From the NCBI RefSeq assembly GCF_001590965.1, contig NZ_BCTW01000002.1, positions 124,001 to 188,000 of the forward strand: 64,000 bases of DNA. Reading direction: 5' to 3'. Of the stretch, positions 8,676-16,657 are shown piece by piece (position 1 is the stretch's first letter; the number at the start of each line of letters is the position of its first letter). A program made the translations under genes and the position numbers. Below the pieces are notes generated by a model that made no database searches, had not been told where the DNA came from, and saw nothing but the letters and a program-made list of their open reading frames with translations. The stretch is from Novosphingobium lentum NBRC 107847 (lineage in GTDB: Bacteria; Pseudomonadota; Alphaproteobacteria; Sphingomonadales; Sphingomonadaceae).

Positions 8676-8918
8676 TCAGTAGGTGGCGGGCGGATCACTG
8701 GCGGGGAAACTTTCATCCATCGCCTGGTCTACCTTGTCCCAGCCCGGCGGGTTGGAGCGCATGCCCTCTACCCCGGCGGTGCGCACTTGCGAAAAGTTGC
8801 TGCCCGCGTGTTCGCCGGGCGCAAACGCCGACGGTGCGGTTTCGGCATTGCGGTTCTGTACCGCACGGTAGATGGCGTAGCCGGCCGCGCCAACGGCGGC
8901 CCATTGAAGCAGACCCAT
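8676..8918 (-). CDS. small membrane-anchored protein of unknown function
   Basis: This 80-residue protein starts with a short hydrophobic stretch (LLQWAAVGAAGYAIYRAV) that could anchor it in the inner membrane. A polar middle follows, and the acidic C-terminal motif DESFPASDPPATY. That ending is widespread in small proteobacterial proteins of unknown role, which supports a real gene. The start codon has AGGAGA about 7 bases upstream. It stands alone between two convergent or unlinked units. I do not recognise a function. Confidence 0.75.
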   Translation of the reverse strand: MGLLQWAAVGAAGYAIYRAVQNRNAETAPSAFAPGEHAGSNFSQVRTAGVEGMRSNPPGWDKVDQAMDESFPASDPPATY

Positions 8919-9040
8919 GGTTCGTCTCCTGATTGCACGGGCTCATCGCCCGCTCGACAGGTTCAACGAACGAATGCCGAAAAGGTTCGCCGGTCTGTTC
9001 AGCGAGATGGGAGCAGCGACACCAGCCCGCTGCTCCAGGC

Positions 9041-11230
9041 TTACTGCTCGATCAACCCATCCTGCTGCGGCGGCGCGGCCGGGCGCTGGCCGGTAGCCGG
9101 TGGGGCCGCGTTCTGGCGGCCGCGCGGCGGCGTGGTTCCGGGCGGCGCGCCGTTCTGGCGCCCGGTCGCCCGGTCGAGGAAATCGTCGTTGGCCGCAGGC
9201 GGAGGTCCAGCCGGAACCAGCCCGCCGCCTTCGTCCACCGGCGCACCGTTGCCGGGCCGCGCCGGTTCATCGACATGCTTGGGATCGATCAGGTTGCCCT
9301 GCTCGTCGACATAGACGTAGTTGCCCGGCGGCCCCATCATCGCCTCGTTGTCGGGCTCGAGCTGCCAGCTGGGCAGCGTCACTTCGGTATCGAACTTCTG
9401 GATCGGGCGCTTGGCCGTGGCGAAGCGCATGTACAGCGCGAACGCGCGCGCCGGGGCGGTGCCGCCCTGCAGGCCCGGAACGGTCTTGGCATCGTCGCGG
9501 CCCATCCACACGCCGGTGGTAATCCCGCTCGAAAAGCCGAGGAACCAGCCGTCCTTGTTCGAGCTGGTGGTGCCGGTCTTGCCCGCCACCGGCCGCCCGA
9601 TCTGCGCGGCGCGTCCGGTGCCGATGTTGACCGCGGTCTGCAGCAAATCGGTGATTTCGGCCGCGACGTAGCTGGGCACGAGGTTCTGTGGCGGATCAAC
9701 CTTGTGCTCATACAGCACCTGGCCATCGGTGGTCGTCACCTTGCGGATGCCGAACGGGGTGATCGCGCTGCCGCCGGCCTGCACCCCGGCGAACGCGCGC
9801 ACCATGTCGATCACGCGCACGTCGGACGTGCCCAGCACCATCGACGGCAGCGTGTTGATCGGCGTGGTGATGCCGAACCGCCGCGCCATGCCCGCCACCG
9901 ACGCAAAGCCGACTTCGTTGCCGAGTTGCGCCGCGACGGTGTTCTTGGAATAGGCAAACGCGGTGCGCACGTCGATCGGCCCGGCATACGTGCCGCCCGA
10001 ATTGCGCGGCGTCCAGCCGTCGATCGTCACCGGTTCATCGACCACGCGATCGCCCGGCTTGTAGCCCGCTTCCAGCGCGGCGAGATAGACGAACAGCTTC
10101 CATGCCGATCCCGGCTGGCGCACCGCGTCGGTGGCGCGGTTGTAGTTCGATGTCACGTAATCGGTGCCGCCGACCATCGCCAGCACCGCGCCGTCGCGAT
10201 CGAGGCTGACCATCGCACCTTGCGCGCCGGTGGGCACGTTGGCCTGGATCGCGGTGGTCGCCGCGCGCTGCATGCCCAGGTCGAGCGTGGTCCACACCTC
10301 GATCGGCTGGTCGTTTTCGGGCAACAGGATATCGAGCTGCGGCAGCGCCCAATCGGTGAAGTACCGCGCCGAGTTCTGGCCTTCCTCCGCCGCCAGCTTG
10401 ACCGCCTTGAGATCGACCCCGGCCGCCTCGCTGGCGGTGATCGCACCGGCCGACTGCATCACGCCCAGCACGACTTTCGCGCGATCGACCGCCGCCTGCT
10501 GGTCGGCGGTGGGCGAATACCGCGACGGCGCCTTGACCAGCCCGGCGATGATCGCGGCTTCGGGCAGGGCGATCCCCTCTGCCGGATGACCGAAGAACTT
10601 GCGGCTGGCCGAATCGATGCCGTAGGCGCCGCCGCCGAAATAGACCTTGTTGAGATACAGCTCGAGGATCTGGTGCTTGCTGAACTTCTGCTCCAGCGCC
10701 AGCGCCAGCACGATCTCACGCACCTTGCGGTCGAAGGTTTTGGAATTGTTGAGGAAGATGTTGCGCGCCAGCTGCTGCGTAATGGTCGAGCCGCCCTGTC
10801 GCCAGTGCCCGCTTTCCACGCGCACCCACACCGAACGCGCGATGCCCAGCGGATCGACGCCCCAGTGTTCGTTGAAGCGCCGGTCCTCGACCGAGACCAT
10901 CGCGGCCTTCATCACTTGGGGGATCTGCGCATAGGGCACCCATTTGCCGTAGCTGGGACCGAGCGTCTCGATCTCGGTGCCATCGGCGGCGCGCACCACG
11001 ATCATCTGGCCGGTCTGGGTCGACTTCAGCTTTTCATAGCTCGGGAGCGACCGTTCGGTCATCGCCACCGCCACACCCATGATCGCGGCGAACAGCAGCA
11101 CGCCACCAATGCCCCAGACGAACGCACGCTTGACCCAGCGGCCCAGTGCCGACGGTGCTGACGCCGAAGCTTTAGGCGCGGGCGTGGGCCGTCCCCGTTG
11201 AGGGCGGCGCGGATCGTCCCGTCTGGCCAT
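9041..11230 (-). CDS. mrcA: class A penicillin-binding protein 1A
   Basis: This is a bifunctional peptidoglycan synthase anchored in the inner membrane. The N-terminus is basic (MARRDDPRRPQRGRP), followed by one membrane helix (FVWGIGGVLLFAAIMGVAVA). The glycosyltransferase family 51 domain shows EDRRFNEHWGVDP with the catalytic Glu, then QGGSTITQQLARN and LYLNKVYFGGGAYG. The transpeptidase domain has the nucleophile Ser in PGSAWK, then SKN and KTGTTSSNKDGW. The C-terminal tail is rich in Pro, Gly and Ala and probably disordered. I place the start at 11230 (729 residues); an ATG at 11279-11281 is possible but adds an unusual leader and has no Shine-Dalgarno sequence. It appears monocistronic. 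Confidence 0.93.
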   Translation of the reverse strand: MARRDDPRRPQRGRPTPAPKASASAPSALGRWVKRAFVWGIGGVLLFAAIMGVAVAMTERSLPSYEKLKSTQTGQMIVVRAADGTEIETLGPSYGKWVPYAQIPQVMKAAMVSVEDRRFNEHWGVDPLGIARSVWVRVESGHWRQGGSTITQQLARNIFLNNSKTFDRKVREIVLALALEQKFSKHQILELYLNKVYFGGGAYGIDSASRKFFGHPAEGIALPEAAIIAGLVKAPSRYSPTADQQAAVDRAKVVLGVMQSAGAITASEAAGVDLKAVKLAAEEGQNSARYFTDWALPQLDILLPENDQPIEVWTTLDLGMQRAATTAIQANVPTGAQGAMVSLDRDGAVLAMVGGTDYVTSNYNRATDAVRQPGSAWKLFVYLAALEAGYKPGDRVVDEPVTIDGWTPRNSGGTYAGPIDVRTAFAYSKNTVAAQLGNEVGFASVAGMARRFGITTPINTLPSMVLGTSDVRVIDMVRAFAGVQAGGSAITPFGIRKVTTTDGQVLYEHKVDPPQNLVPSYVAAEITDLLQTAVNIGTGRAAQIGRPVAGKTGTTSSNKDGWFLGFSSGITTGVWMGRDDAKTVPGLQGGTAPARAFALYMRFATAKRPIQKFDTEVTLPSWQLEPDNEAMMGPPGNYVYVDEQGNLIDPKHVDEPARPGNGAPVDEGGGLVPAGPPPAANDDFLDRATGRQNGAPPGTTPPRGRQNAAPPATGQRPAAPPQQDGLIEQ

Positions 11231-11377
11231 ACGTGGTGTTTCTGATCCCTCGCGGACGGAACGCCCGAATTTCGCCCTCATGCATAGGCGATTTGTAACG
11301 CAGGGTTAATCGGAAGTTGCGAACCGCCCCGGCAGCGGCGGCCGCGTGCTGCATTTCAGATCTGTTGTCTGCCTGCG

Positions 11378-11776
11378 TCAGTCCTTTGGCTTGAACTCCA
11401 GCGAGGCGCTGTTCATGCAGTAGCGCAAGCCTTCGGGGCCGGGACCATCGGGAAACACATGGCCCAGATGGCCTTCGCACCCGGCGCAGCGCACTTCGGT
11501 GCGGACCATGCCGTGCGCCATGTCGCGATGTTCGTCGACCGCATCGGCAGCGACCGGGGCGGTAAAGCTGGGCCAGCCCGACCCGCTGTCATATTTTTTC
11601 TCGGACGTGAACAGCGGCGCGCCGCAGCCGGCGCAGACATACTCGCCCGCCGCCTTGTTCTTCTCGTATGCGCCGGTGAACGCGCGCTCGGTCCCCGCCC
11701 GACGCAGCACCTGGTACTGTTCGGGCGTCAGGCGTTCGCGCCATTCGGCATCGGTCAGCGCAATCTTGTCGGGCAT
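11378..11776 (-). CDS. msrB: peptide-methionine (R)-S-oxide reductase MsrB
   Basis: MsrB reduces methionine-R-sulfoxide in oxidised proteins. All residues expected of the family are present in 132 amino acids. Zinc-binding pairs are C48/C51 and C97/C100, the core is SGSGWPSF (65-72), and [11 protein letters not shown] follows. The catalytic Cys is C120 in [12 protein letters not shown]. There is no signal peptide, so it acts in the cytoplasm. It faces away from the PBP1A promoter region and has no obvious operon partner. Confidence 0.96.
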   Translation of the reverse strand: MPDKIALTDAEWRERLTPEQYQVLRRAGTERAFTGAYEKNKAAGEYVCAGCGAPLFTSEKKYDSGSGWPSFTAPVAADAVDEHRDMAHGMVRTEVRCAGCEGHLGHVFPDGPGPEGLRYCMNSASLEFKPKD

Positions 11777-11898
11777 CGAAATTCTCCTTTACGCCGAAGA
11801 CAGGGCACACCGAAAAAACGGGGCACGCCGGAATATGGGTGCGGGACGGTCGGATTTCCAGCGCCGGTCGTTGCTGCGTTGCGATTGCCCGCGCGACG

Positions 11899-12639
11899 TC
11901 AATAGTGCGACTTGGGATCGGGCCGGGCCAGATCGTAGCAATGCGCGATGTCGTATTTCTCGATCGCGCCGCCATCGCCGCCGGCCTTGTCGGTCTGGGC
12001 AAAAGCTTCGGCCAGCAGCGCATCGTGTGCCTGGCCCAGCGCGCGGTCCGCCTCCTCGCCGCTTTTGCCGCCGGCCACCAGCGCTTCGTGCTCGCGCGCG
12101 GTCAGCACCGAGGCCAGCGTCCTGAGGTCCTGCGCCGCCGGGGTCAGGCCTTCGCTGGCATGGAGTTGTTCATAGGCGACCTGCAGGATCGCGGAACACT
12201 GCAGCAGATCGGGCCGCACCAGCGGCGCCACTTCCTTGTCGAGCCGGGCAAGGCAGGGCTTCACCACGTTCGACAGTTCGGTTGCCGGATCGCCGATCGC
12301 GGCGGCCTGCTGCTGCATTTCGGCCACGTTGCGCACGAGGATATCGCGCACCGCCTCTTTCGACAGCCCGGCCTCGTCCTCCACCCGCGCGCTGACGCGG
12401 ACGAAGTATTCCTTCCCGCGATAGCCGAGCGGGGCATAAGCCAGCGCATCCTGCACCCCACGCTGCTGTTCCGACGCGACGATGGCAAACGCGGCGGCGC
12501 AGCGCAGGTCTGCGGTGTGCCCTTCGGTCAGCCGGGACAGATCGGGGGCGGCGGTTTGGGGCGCCGTCGCGGCATTGGCCGAAGCAGACCAGCCGGCAGA
12601 GGTGAGGGCGAACGCGGCCAGCGCAGAAACATATCGCAT
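11899..12639 (-). CDS. exported protein of unknown function
   Basis: This 246-residue protein has a clear signal peptide (MRYVSALAAFALTSAGWSASANA) and is otherwise mostly alpha-helical and acidic. Cysteines occur in LRCAAAF, VKPCLARL, LQCSAIL and AHCYDLA, so two disulfides in the periplasm are possible. No domain family is recognised with confidence. Its neighbours are msrB downstream and an exported CC_3452-like protein upstream, both on the same strand but separated by over 100 bases. A terminator stands at 12679-12722, before its start. Confidence 0.7.
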   Translation of the reverse strand: MRYVSALAAFALTSAGWSASANAATAPQTAAPDLSRLTEGHTADLRCAAAFAIVASEQQRGVQDALAYAPLGYRGKEYFVRVSARVEDEAGLSKEAVRDILVRNVAEMQQQAAAIGDPATELSNVVKPCLARLDKEVAPLVRPDLLQCSAILQVAYEQLHASEGLTPAAQDLRTLASVLTAREHEALVAGGKSGEEADRALGQAHDALLAEAFAQTDKAGGDGGAIEKYDIAHCYDLARPDPKSHY

Positions 12640-12678
12640 CGCGCCGCTATAGGCCGCAGCGTGCCGGTGGTCATGCGC

Positions 12679-12722
12679 AAAAAAAGAGGACCGCGACAGG
12701 GGTTCACATCCCGTCGCGGTCC
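12679..12722 (-). terminator. intrinsic terminator of the 12784-13131 gene
   Basis: GGACCGCGAC (12688-12697) and GTCGCGGTCC (12713-12722) make a 10-base-pair stem. On the minus strand it is followed by a T7 run (plus-strand A's at 12679-12685). It lies about 60 bases past the stop at 12784, so it is a good Rho-independent terminator for that leftward gene. Confidence 0.85.
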
Positions 12723-12783
12723 TTCGAAGGTGCGCGCACCCGCCTGAAGCGGGGGGCTGGTGGATGCACGCGCTGGAGCAGGT

Positions 12784-13131
12784 TCAGCTGGCGCCGTTGC
12801 ACTGGGTGAGATCTGCGGCCGCCAGATCGCCCTGCGGCGTGGCGAAGCGCGAGACCGGGCCCAGCTTGCGGACAAGCCGCGCGCAGACGTTGGCGGTGCG
12901 CGAACCATCGCGCGGGGCGATGCATTCGGTGCCGCTGCAGTTCCACATCACCCCGTCGACGATGACGTGCTGCGGCGCGGACACCGGCTTGACCAGCGCG
13001 GCGGTGTAGAACGTGGGCGTGGCGGCGTGGGCCGTGCCGGTGATCGCGCCGAAGCTGCCGACCGTGCCGATCAGGGCAAGCGCGGCAAACATCAGCTGGC
13101 GGGCGGGCGCGGATTGCTGGAAACGAGTCAT
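12784..13131 (-). CDS. CC_3452-like small exported protein
   Basis: This 115-residue exported protein resembles the small CC_3452 family of Caulobacter and sphingomonads. The ATG at 13131 has AGGGGA about 6 bases upstream and starts a signal peptide (MTRFQQSAPARQLMFAALAL) ending at TAHA. The mature part begins ATPTFYTAALVKPV and contains MWNCSGTECIA, NVCARL and LTQCNGA, so four cysteines could form two disulfides. Function is unknown. It diverges from an HxlR regulator over a 157-base gap with dyads, which makes it a plausible regulatory target. Confidence 0.75.
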   Translation of the reverse strand: MTRFQQSAPARQLMFAALALIGTVGSFGAITGTAHAATPTFYTAALVKPVSAPQHVIVDGVMWNCSGTECIAPRDGSRTANVCARLVRKLGPVSRFATPQGDLAAADLTQCNGAS

Positions 13132-13199
13132 GAGTATTCCCCTTTGATCGAGCAACCGAAATGCGGGGTCTGGAGAGGGTGCGGATTTCAGTTGCGAAT

Positions 13200-13240
13200 C
13201 ACTACCTATCAAACTAGGTTGTAAGTTGCAACTAGAAACT
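13200..13240. promoter_or_regulatory. candidate operator in the divergent CC_3452/HxlR gap
   Basis: The gap holds the perfect palindrome AGTTGCAACT (13224-13233) and a larger dyad of CTAGGTTG (13214-13221) with CAACTAG (13229-13235). The surroundings are AT-rich compared with the flanking genes. HxlR regulators commonly bind such sites between themselves and a divergent target. The location fits, but the exact site is inference. Confidence 0.45.
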
Positions 13241-13288
13241 TAAATAGCGGTGTGTGATAGCCGCGAGATGGGATACGCAAGAGACTCC

Positions 13289-13801
13289 ATGGAAAAGCTG
13301 CGCGAACCCCTTGCCGATCTTGTCCAGTGCGGGCTGCCCGTGGCGCTGGAAGCGATGGGCGAAAAGTGGTCGTTCATGATCCTGCGCGCCGCATTCAACG
13401 GCATCCGGCATTTCGAGGATTTCCTCGACGCGCTGGGCATCGCCCGCAACATCCTGTCCAACCGCCTGTCGCGGCTGGTCGAAGCCGGCATCCTCAAGCG
13501 GGAGCACTGCTGCGACGATCGCCGCCGCATCGAATATCGCCTGACGCCGAAAGGGTTCGACCTGCTGCCGGCGATGCTCGCGCTGCGCCAGTGGGGCGAA
13601 AAATGGGAACTGGGCGTGCCGGCCAACCCGGTGCTGTGCGATGAACGCGACGGCGCGCCGATCGCGCCGATCACCATTCGCGCGGCAGACGACCGGGTGC
13701 TGGGACCGCAAGATTTGCGCTGGCGCGAACGGGTCGAGTTGGAAGCGGACAAGGCAACAGGCCCGGCAACGGTGCGGGATCTGGCCGGCACCGCTCACTG
13801 A
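13289..13801 (+). CDS. HxlR-family winged-helix regulator
   Basis: This 170-residue DNA-binding protein has the HxlR core GEKWSFMILRAAFNGIRHF followed by LSNRLSRLVEAGILKR. That is the recognition helix region of the winged helix, with the wing in RRIEYRLTPKGFDLLP. I prefer the ATG at 13289, which has AAGAGA upstream; ATGs at 13268 and earlier are possible. A short unusual C-terminal extension (residues 110-170) goes beyond the minimal family. HCCDD after the recognition helix contains a Cys pair that could sense oxidants or metal. It diverges from the exported protein gene at 12784-13131. Confidence 0.88.
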   Translation: MEKLREPLADLVQCGLPVALEAMGEKWSFMILRAAFNGIRHFEDFLDALGIARNILSNRLSRLVEAGILKREHCCDDRRRIEYRLTPKGFDLLPAMLALRQWGEKWELGVPANPVLCDERDGAPIAPITIRAADDRVLGPQDLRWRERVELEADKATGPATVRDLAGTAH

Positions 13802-13847
13802 GCCCTGGCTTTGCGCGCTCGGCGCGCAGCAACGACACCAGAAACTG

Positions 13848-13891
13848 ACAAAATTGGTCCGAAGCCGGGGCTGGAATTCCGGCTCCGGACC
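13848..13891 (-). terminator. intrinsic terminator of the UrcA-family gene
   Basis: GGTCCG-A-AGCCGG (13856-13868) pairs with CCGGCT-C-CGGACC (13879-13891) with a single mismatch. On the minus strand it is followed by AATTTTG. It stands 16 bases beyond the stop of the leftward gene at 13907. Confidence 0.7.
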
Positions 13892-13906
13892 AGGTTCGAC
13901 CGGGAC

Positions 13907-14200
13907 TTACCGGCCGGGACGACGCGTGGTGCCCGCCGAAGCGACCGCGACACGCGCCGATGACAGGGCCTTGCCGTAGCAGCGGCTCGCGGCGGCCTGG
14001 TCGGCGATGGACGTCACGCCCTCGTCGGTGCGGCACACCAGCGCGGCGGCGGCGCGGAGCCGGCCATCGAGGCGGGCTTGGCCGGCCGAGGTCGACAGGT
14101 CGAGGTCGCGATAGGAAACGGCGCGGGTCTGGGCAAAAGCCGGCTGCGCGGCGAGGGACAGGCCAACGAGGCCGGTTGCGAAGATGAGCTTGGCGTTCAT
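13907..14200 (-). CDS. UrcA-family exported protein
   Basis: This 97-residue protein has a signal peptide (MNAKLIFATGLVGLSLAAQP, cleaved after AFA). The mature core SYRDLDLSTSAGQARLDGRL plus a Cys pair (LVCRTD and SRCYGKAL) matches the UrcA family. That family is abundant in sphingomonads and caulobacters and has no known function. The C-terminus (TTRRPGR) is basic. It is monocistronic, with a terminator right behind it. Confidence 0.85.
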   Translation of the reverse strand: MNAKLIFATGLVGLSLAAQPAFAQTRAVSYRDLDLSTSAGQARLDGRLRAAAALVCRTDEGVTSIADQAAASRCYGKALSSARVAVASAGTTRRPGR

Positions 14201-14349
14201 GGCGATTTCCTTGGGTTCGTTTCGCAGAAGGGATCAAATCAGGGTCTGCGGCGGTGTGCGGGTTTCGGGGGGTTTCGATCACCGCCGCATGCCAGTTTGA
14301 TACGCCTCGCCCGCCGCTCCCGCGCGCCGGGATCGACCGGCAAGCCCGG

Positions 14350-14733
14350 ATGACCGACCAGCCGCCAGGCACCACGACGAAGCGCTCATCCCGTCCGCCG
14401 AACGACATGCGGCAAGGATTCATCGCGACTGACAACCGGCGAAGTGCAGCCTATCGTGACAGTCAGATGGCGATTCTCATCACTTTCCTGCTGGGAATCG
14501 GCAACTTTGCCCTGCACCGGGCGGTCATGGACAGCCGCCACCCTCTGCTGGGCCGCGTGCCGTGGTTCTATCACCATCTTGGCGGCCATTTCAGCCTGGC
14601 GGTGGAGTTCCTGATGCTGCTGGCGACGCTGCTGTTCGCGGCGCAGAGCATCGTGTGGGCGCCGATCTGCTATGTCGTCTATTCGATGCTCAACAGCTTC
14701 TCGGCGTGGCTGATTCTGTCGGGACGCGTGTGA
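14350..14733 (+). CDS. small integral membrane protein, unknown
   Basis: About 127 residues from the ATG at 14350; later ATGs at 14407 and 14467 are equally plausible, as no good Shine-Dalgarno sequence is visible. From residue 40 on it has three hydrophobic segments: MAILITFLLGIGNFALHRAV, HFSLAVEFLMLLATLLFAA, and IVWAPICYVVYSMLNSFSAW. A charged loop (MDSRHPLLGRVPWFYHH) lies between the first two. The N-terminus is polar and may be non-coding. No family is recognised. It precedes the lipid kinase gene by 62 bases on the same strand. Confidence 0.6.
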   Translation: MTDQPPGTTTKRSSRPPNDMRQGFIATDNRRSAAYRDSQMAILITFLLGIGNFALHRAVMDSRHPLLGRVPWFYHHLGGHFSLAVEFLMLLATLLFAAQSIVWAPICYVVYSMLNSFSAWLILSGRV

Positions 14734-14795
14734 TCGGGCAACTGACGGGGCGACCCGCGCGGGGAACCGTCACCCGATCCACGCTTTGAGCGCGG

Positions 14796-15647
14796 ATGGA
14801 CGATGGACAGACATGGCTGGTGGTCAATGCGGCCAGCGGCAGCAACACCCCCGAAGCGCTGGCGAATTTGACCTCGGCGTTGCGCGCGATCGATCGCGCG
14901 CCCGGCCGGGTGATCCGTTTCCCCGACGAAGCCCTGCCCGACCCGGCCAAATTGCGCGCGCATGGTGTGGGCACGGTCGCGGTATTTGCCGGCGACGGCA
15001 CGATCAATGCGCTGGTCACCGGCCTCTATGGCTGGGATGGCGCGGTGCTGGTGCTGCCCGGCGGCACGATGAACCTGCTGGCGCTGCGGTTGCACGGCGA
15101 TGCCGACGCTGAGGCCATCGTCGCGCGCGTCGGCGCGGCGCCGGTCCGGCGCAAACGCATCAGCGTGATCCGCTCGGCCCACGGCGATGCGCTGGGCGGC
15201 CTGCTGCTGGGCCCCGGCACAGCGTGGAACGATGTGCGCGAGGCGTTGCGATCGGCGGACATCCGCGGCGTGGCGGAACACACCGCCGCCGCGATCGGCC
15301 AGTCGACCACGGGGCCGATGGTGGTGTGTTCCGCCCCGCCGCTGGGGCGGCCCGAGGGCTATCCGCTGGTCAACCTGACCCCCACGGCCGAGGGCATCCG
15401 CGTCGAGGCCTATTACGCCGCTTCCATCGCCGATTATGCCCGGCAAGGTCTGGCGTTGCTGCGGCGCAGCTTTCGCGATGGGCCGCACGATGACCTGGAG
15501 TTGCACCGCGAGCTCGAATTGTCGTGCCTGTACGGCGCGCCGATCGAATTGCTGGTCGATGGCGAACCGGCGGAAGGCACCACCCGCGAAACCTTCATGC
15601 TGGCGCAGTGTGAGGTCGATCTGATAGCGACGCGCCATGCCGACTGA
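14796..15647 (+). CDS. diacylglycerol kinase catalytic domain protein (YegS-like lipid kinase)
   Basis: This 283-residue protein has the N-terminal DAGK fold. VVNAASGSNTPEAL is the phosphate-binding start, VAVFAGDGTINALVTGL is the signature GDGT loop, and LPGGTMNLLA completes the nucleotide site. The C-terminal half is beta-rich and shorter than in YegS. It probably phosphorylates a membrane lipid, though sphingoid substrates would also be natural in a sphingolipid-making bacterium; that is inference. Its last 11 bases overlap the start of the phosphoesterase gene, so the two are translationally coupled. Confidence 0.85.
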   Translation: MDDGQTWLVVNAASGSNTPEALANLTSALRAIDRAPGRVIRFPDEALPDPAKLRAHGVGTVAVFAGDGTINALVTGLYGWDGAVLVLPGGTMNLLALRLHGDADAEAIVARVGAAPVRRKRISVIRSAHGDALGGLLLGPGTAWNDVREALRSADIRGVAEHTAAAIGQSTTGPMVVCSAPPLGRPEGYPLVNLTPTAEGIRVEAYYAASIADYARQGLALLRRSFRDGPHDDLELHRELELSCLYGAPIELLVDGEPAEGTTRETFMLAQCEVDLIATRHAD

Positions 15648-16512
15648 TCCGCCCGCACCAACCGTCACCCGCATCTTCCATCTCAGCGATATTCATTTCG
15701 GGCTGCAGGACCAGCGCGCGCTCGACTGGGTGGCAGAACGCATCGTCGCCGAACAGCCGGACGCGGTGGCGATCACCGGCGACCTGACAATGCGCGCGCG
15801 GCATCGCGAATTTACCGCCGCGTGCGAATGGATCCTGGGGCTGGAATTGCCGGTGACGGTCGAAGTGGGCAATCACGACCTGCCCTACTTCAATCTGGCC
15901 GAGCGCTTTCTCGATCCCTACCGCCGGTTCCGCGGGATCGAGGCGCTGGTCGAGCGCGAGATCGACATGCCGGGCGTTGCCATCGTCCCGCTCAAGACCA
16001 CCGCGCGCGCGCAGTGGCGTTTGAACTGGTCGAAGGGCTGGGTCACCCCGGCTGCGCTCGACAAGACACTGGCGGCCATCGACGCGCTGCCATCCGGCAC
16101 CCGTGCGCTGGTGACGGTGCACCATCCGCTGGTCGAGGCCGGGACGAAAGGCAACGCGCTGACGCGGGGCGGGGAAAAGGCGCTGGCCGAACTGGCGCGG
16201 CGCAACGTGCTGGCGGTGTTGTCCGGCCATGTCCACGATCCGTTCGACATCACGCACCAGACCGCGAACGGCCCGGTGCGGATGATCGGCGCGGGCACCT
16301 TGTCACAGCGCGTGCGATCGACCCCGCCCAGCTTCAACGAGCTGACGCTGAGCCGCGACATGGTGACGGTGCGCGTGCGCAACCTGGAGCATGTCACCAC
16401 GCACGACATGCAGATCGACGATATTCCTGCCAACGCCAAGCCGCCGCGCCTCGAAGGCGAGCCGGTCGCGCCGGTAGGCGCCGTGCCCGAGGTCGATCCG
16501 CCGGTGTACTGA
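15637..16512 (+). CDS. calcineurin-like metallophosphoesterase
   Basis: This 291-residue protein has the full set of metal-ligand motifs of the family: LSDIHFG, ITGDLTMR, GNHDLPYF, VTVHHPLV and LSGHVHDPFD. These suggest a binuclear metal site and a cytoplasmic phosphodiesterase resembling CpdA/Icc. The substrate could be a cyclic nucleotide, notable because a cyclase gene faces it next door, or the product of the overlapping lipid kinase. The C-terminus is Pro-rich (EGEPVAPVGAVPEVDPPVY) and probably disordered. It overlaps the upstream kinase gene by 11 bases. Confidence 0.88.
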   Translation: MPTDPPAPTVTRIFHLSDIHFGLQDQRALDWVAERIVAEQPDAVAITGDLTMRARHREFTAACEWILGLELPVTVEVGNHDLPYFNLAERFLDPYRRFRGIEALVEREIDMPGVAIVPLKTTARAQWRLNWSKGWVTPAALDKTLAAIDALPSGTRALVTVHHPLVEAGTKGNALTRGGEKALAELARRNVLAVLSGHVHDPFDITHQTANGPVRMIGAGTLSQRVRSTPPSFNELTLSRDMVTVRVRNLEHVTTHDMQIDDIPANAKPPRLEGEPVAPVGAVPEVDPPVY

Positions 16513-16537
16513 ATCTGGCGGGTCTAACCGGTCCGCT

Positions 16538-16561
16538 CGTGTCGAGCGAAGTCGAGACACG
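16538..16561. repeat. short palindromic intergenic repeat
   Basis: CGTGTC (16538-16543) and GACACG (16556-16561) flank a TCGA-rich centre (GAGCGAAGTCGA) in the gap between the convergent phosphoesterase and cyclase genes. It resembles dispersed repeats common in sphingomonad genomes and may act as a transcript end. Only one copy is in this window. Confidence 0.4.
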
Positions 16562-16657
16562 TCAGGCAACAGATGAGCGGGAACGGGTTGGGGCATCTGT
16601 CGATCAGTTCTCGCGAACCACCGCCGTTCCGGCACCAGCCGCCCCAACGCCAAACCC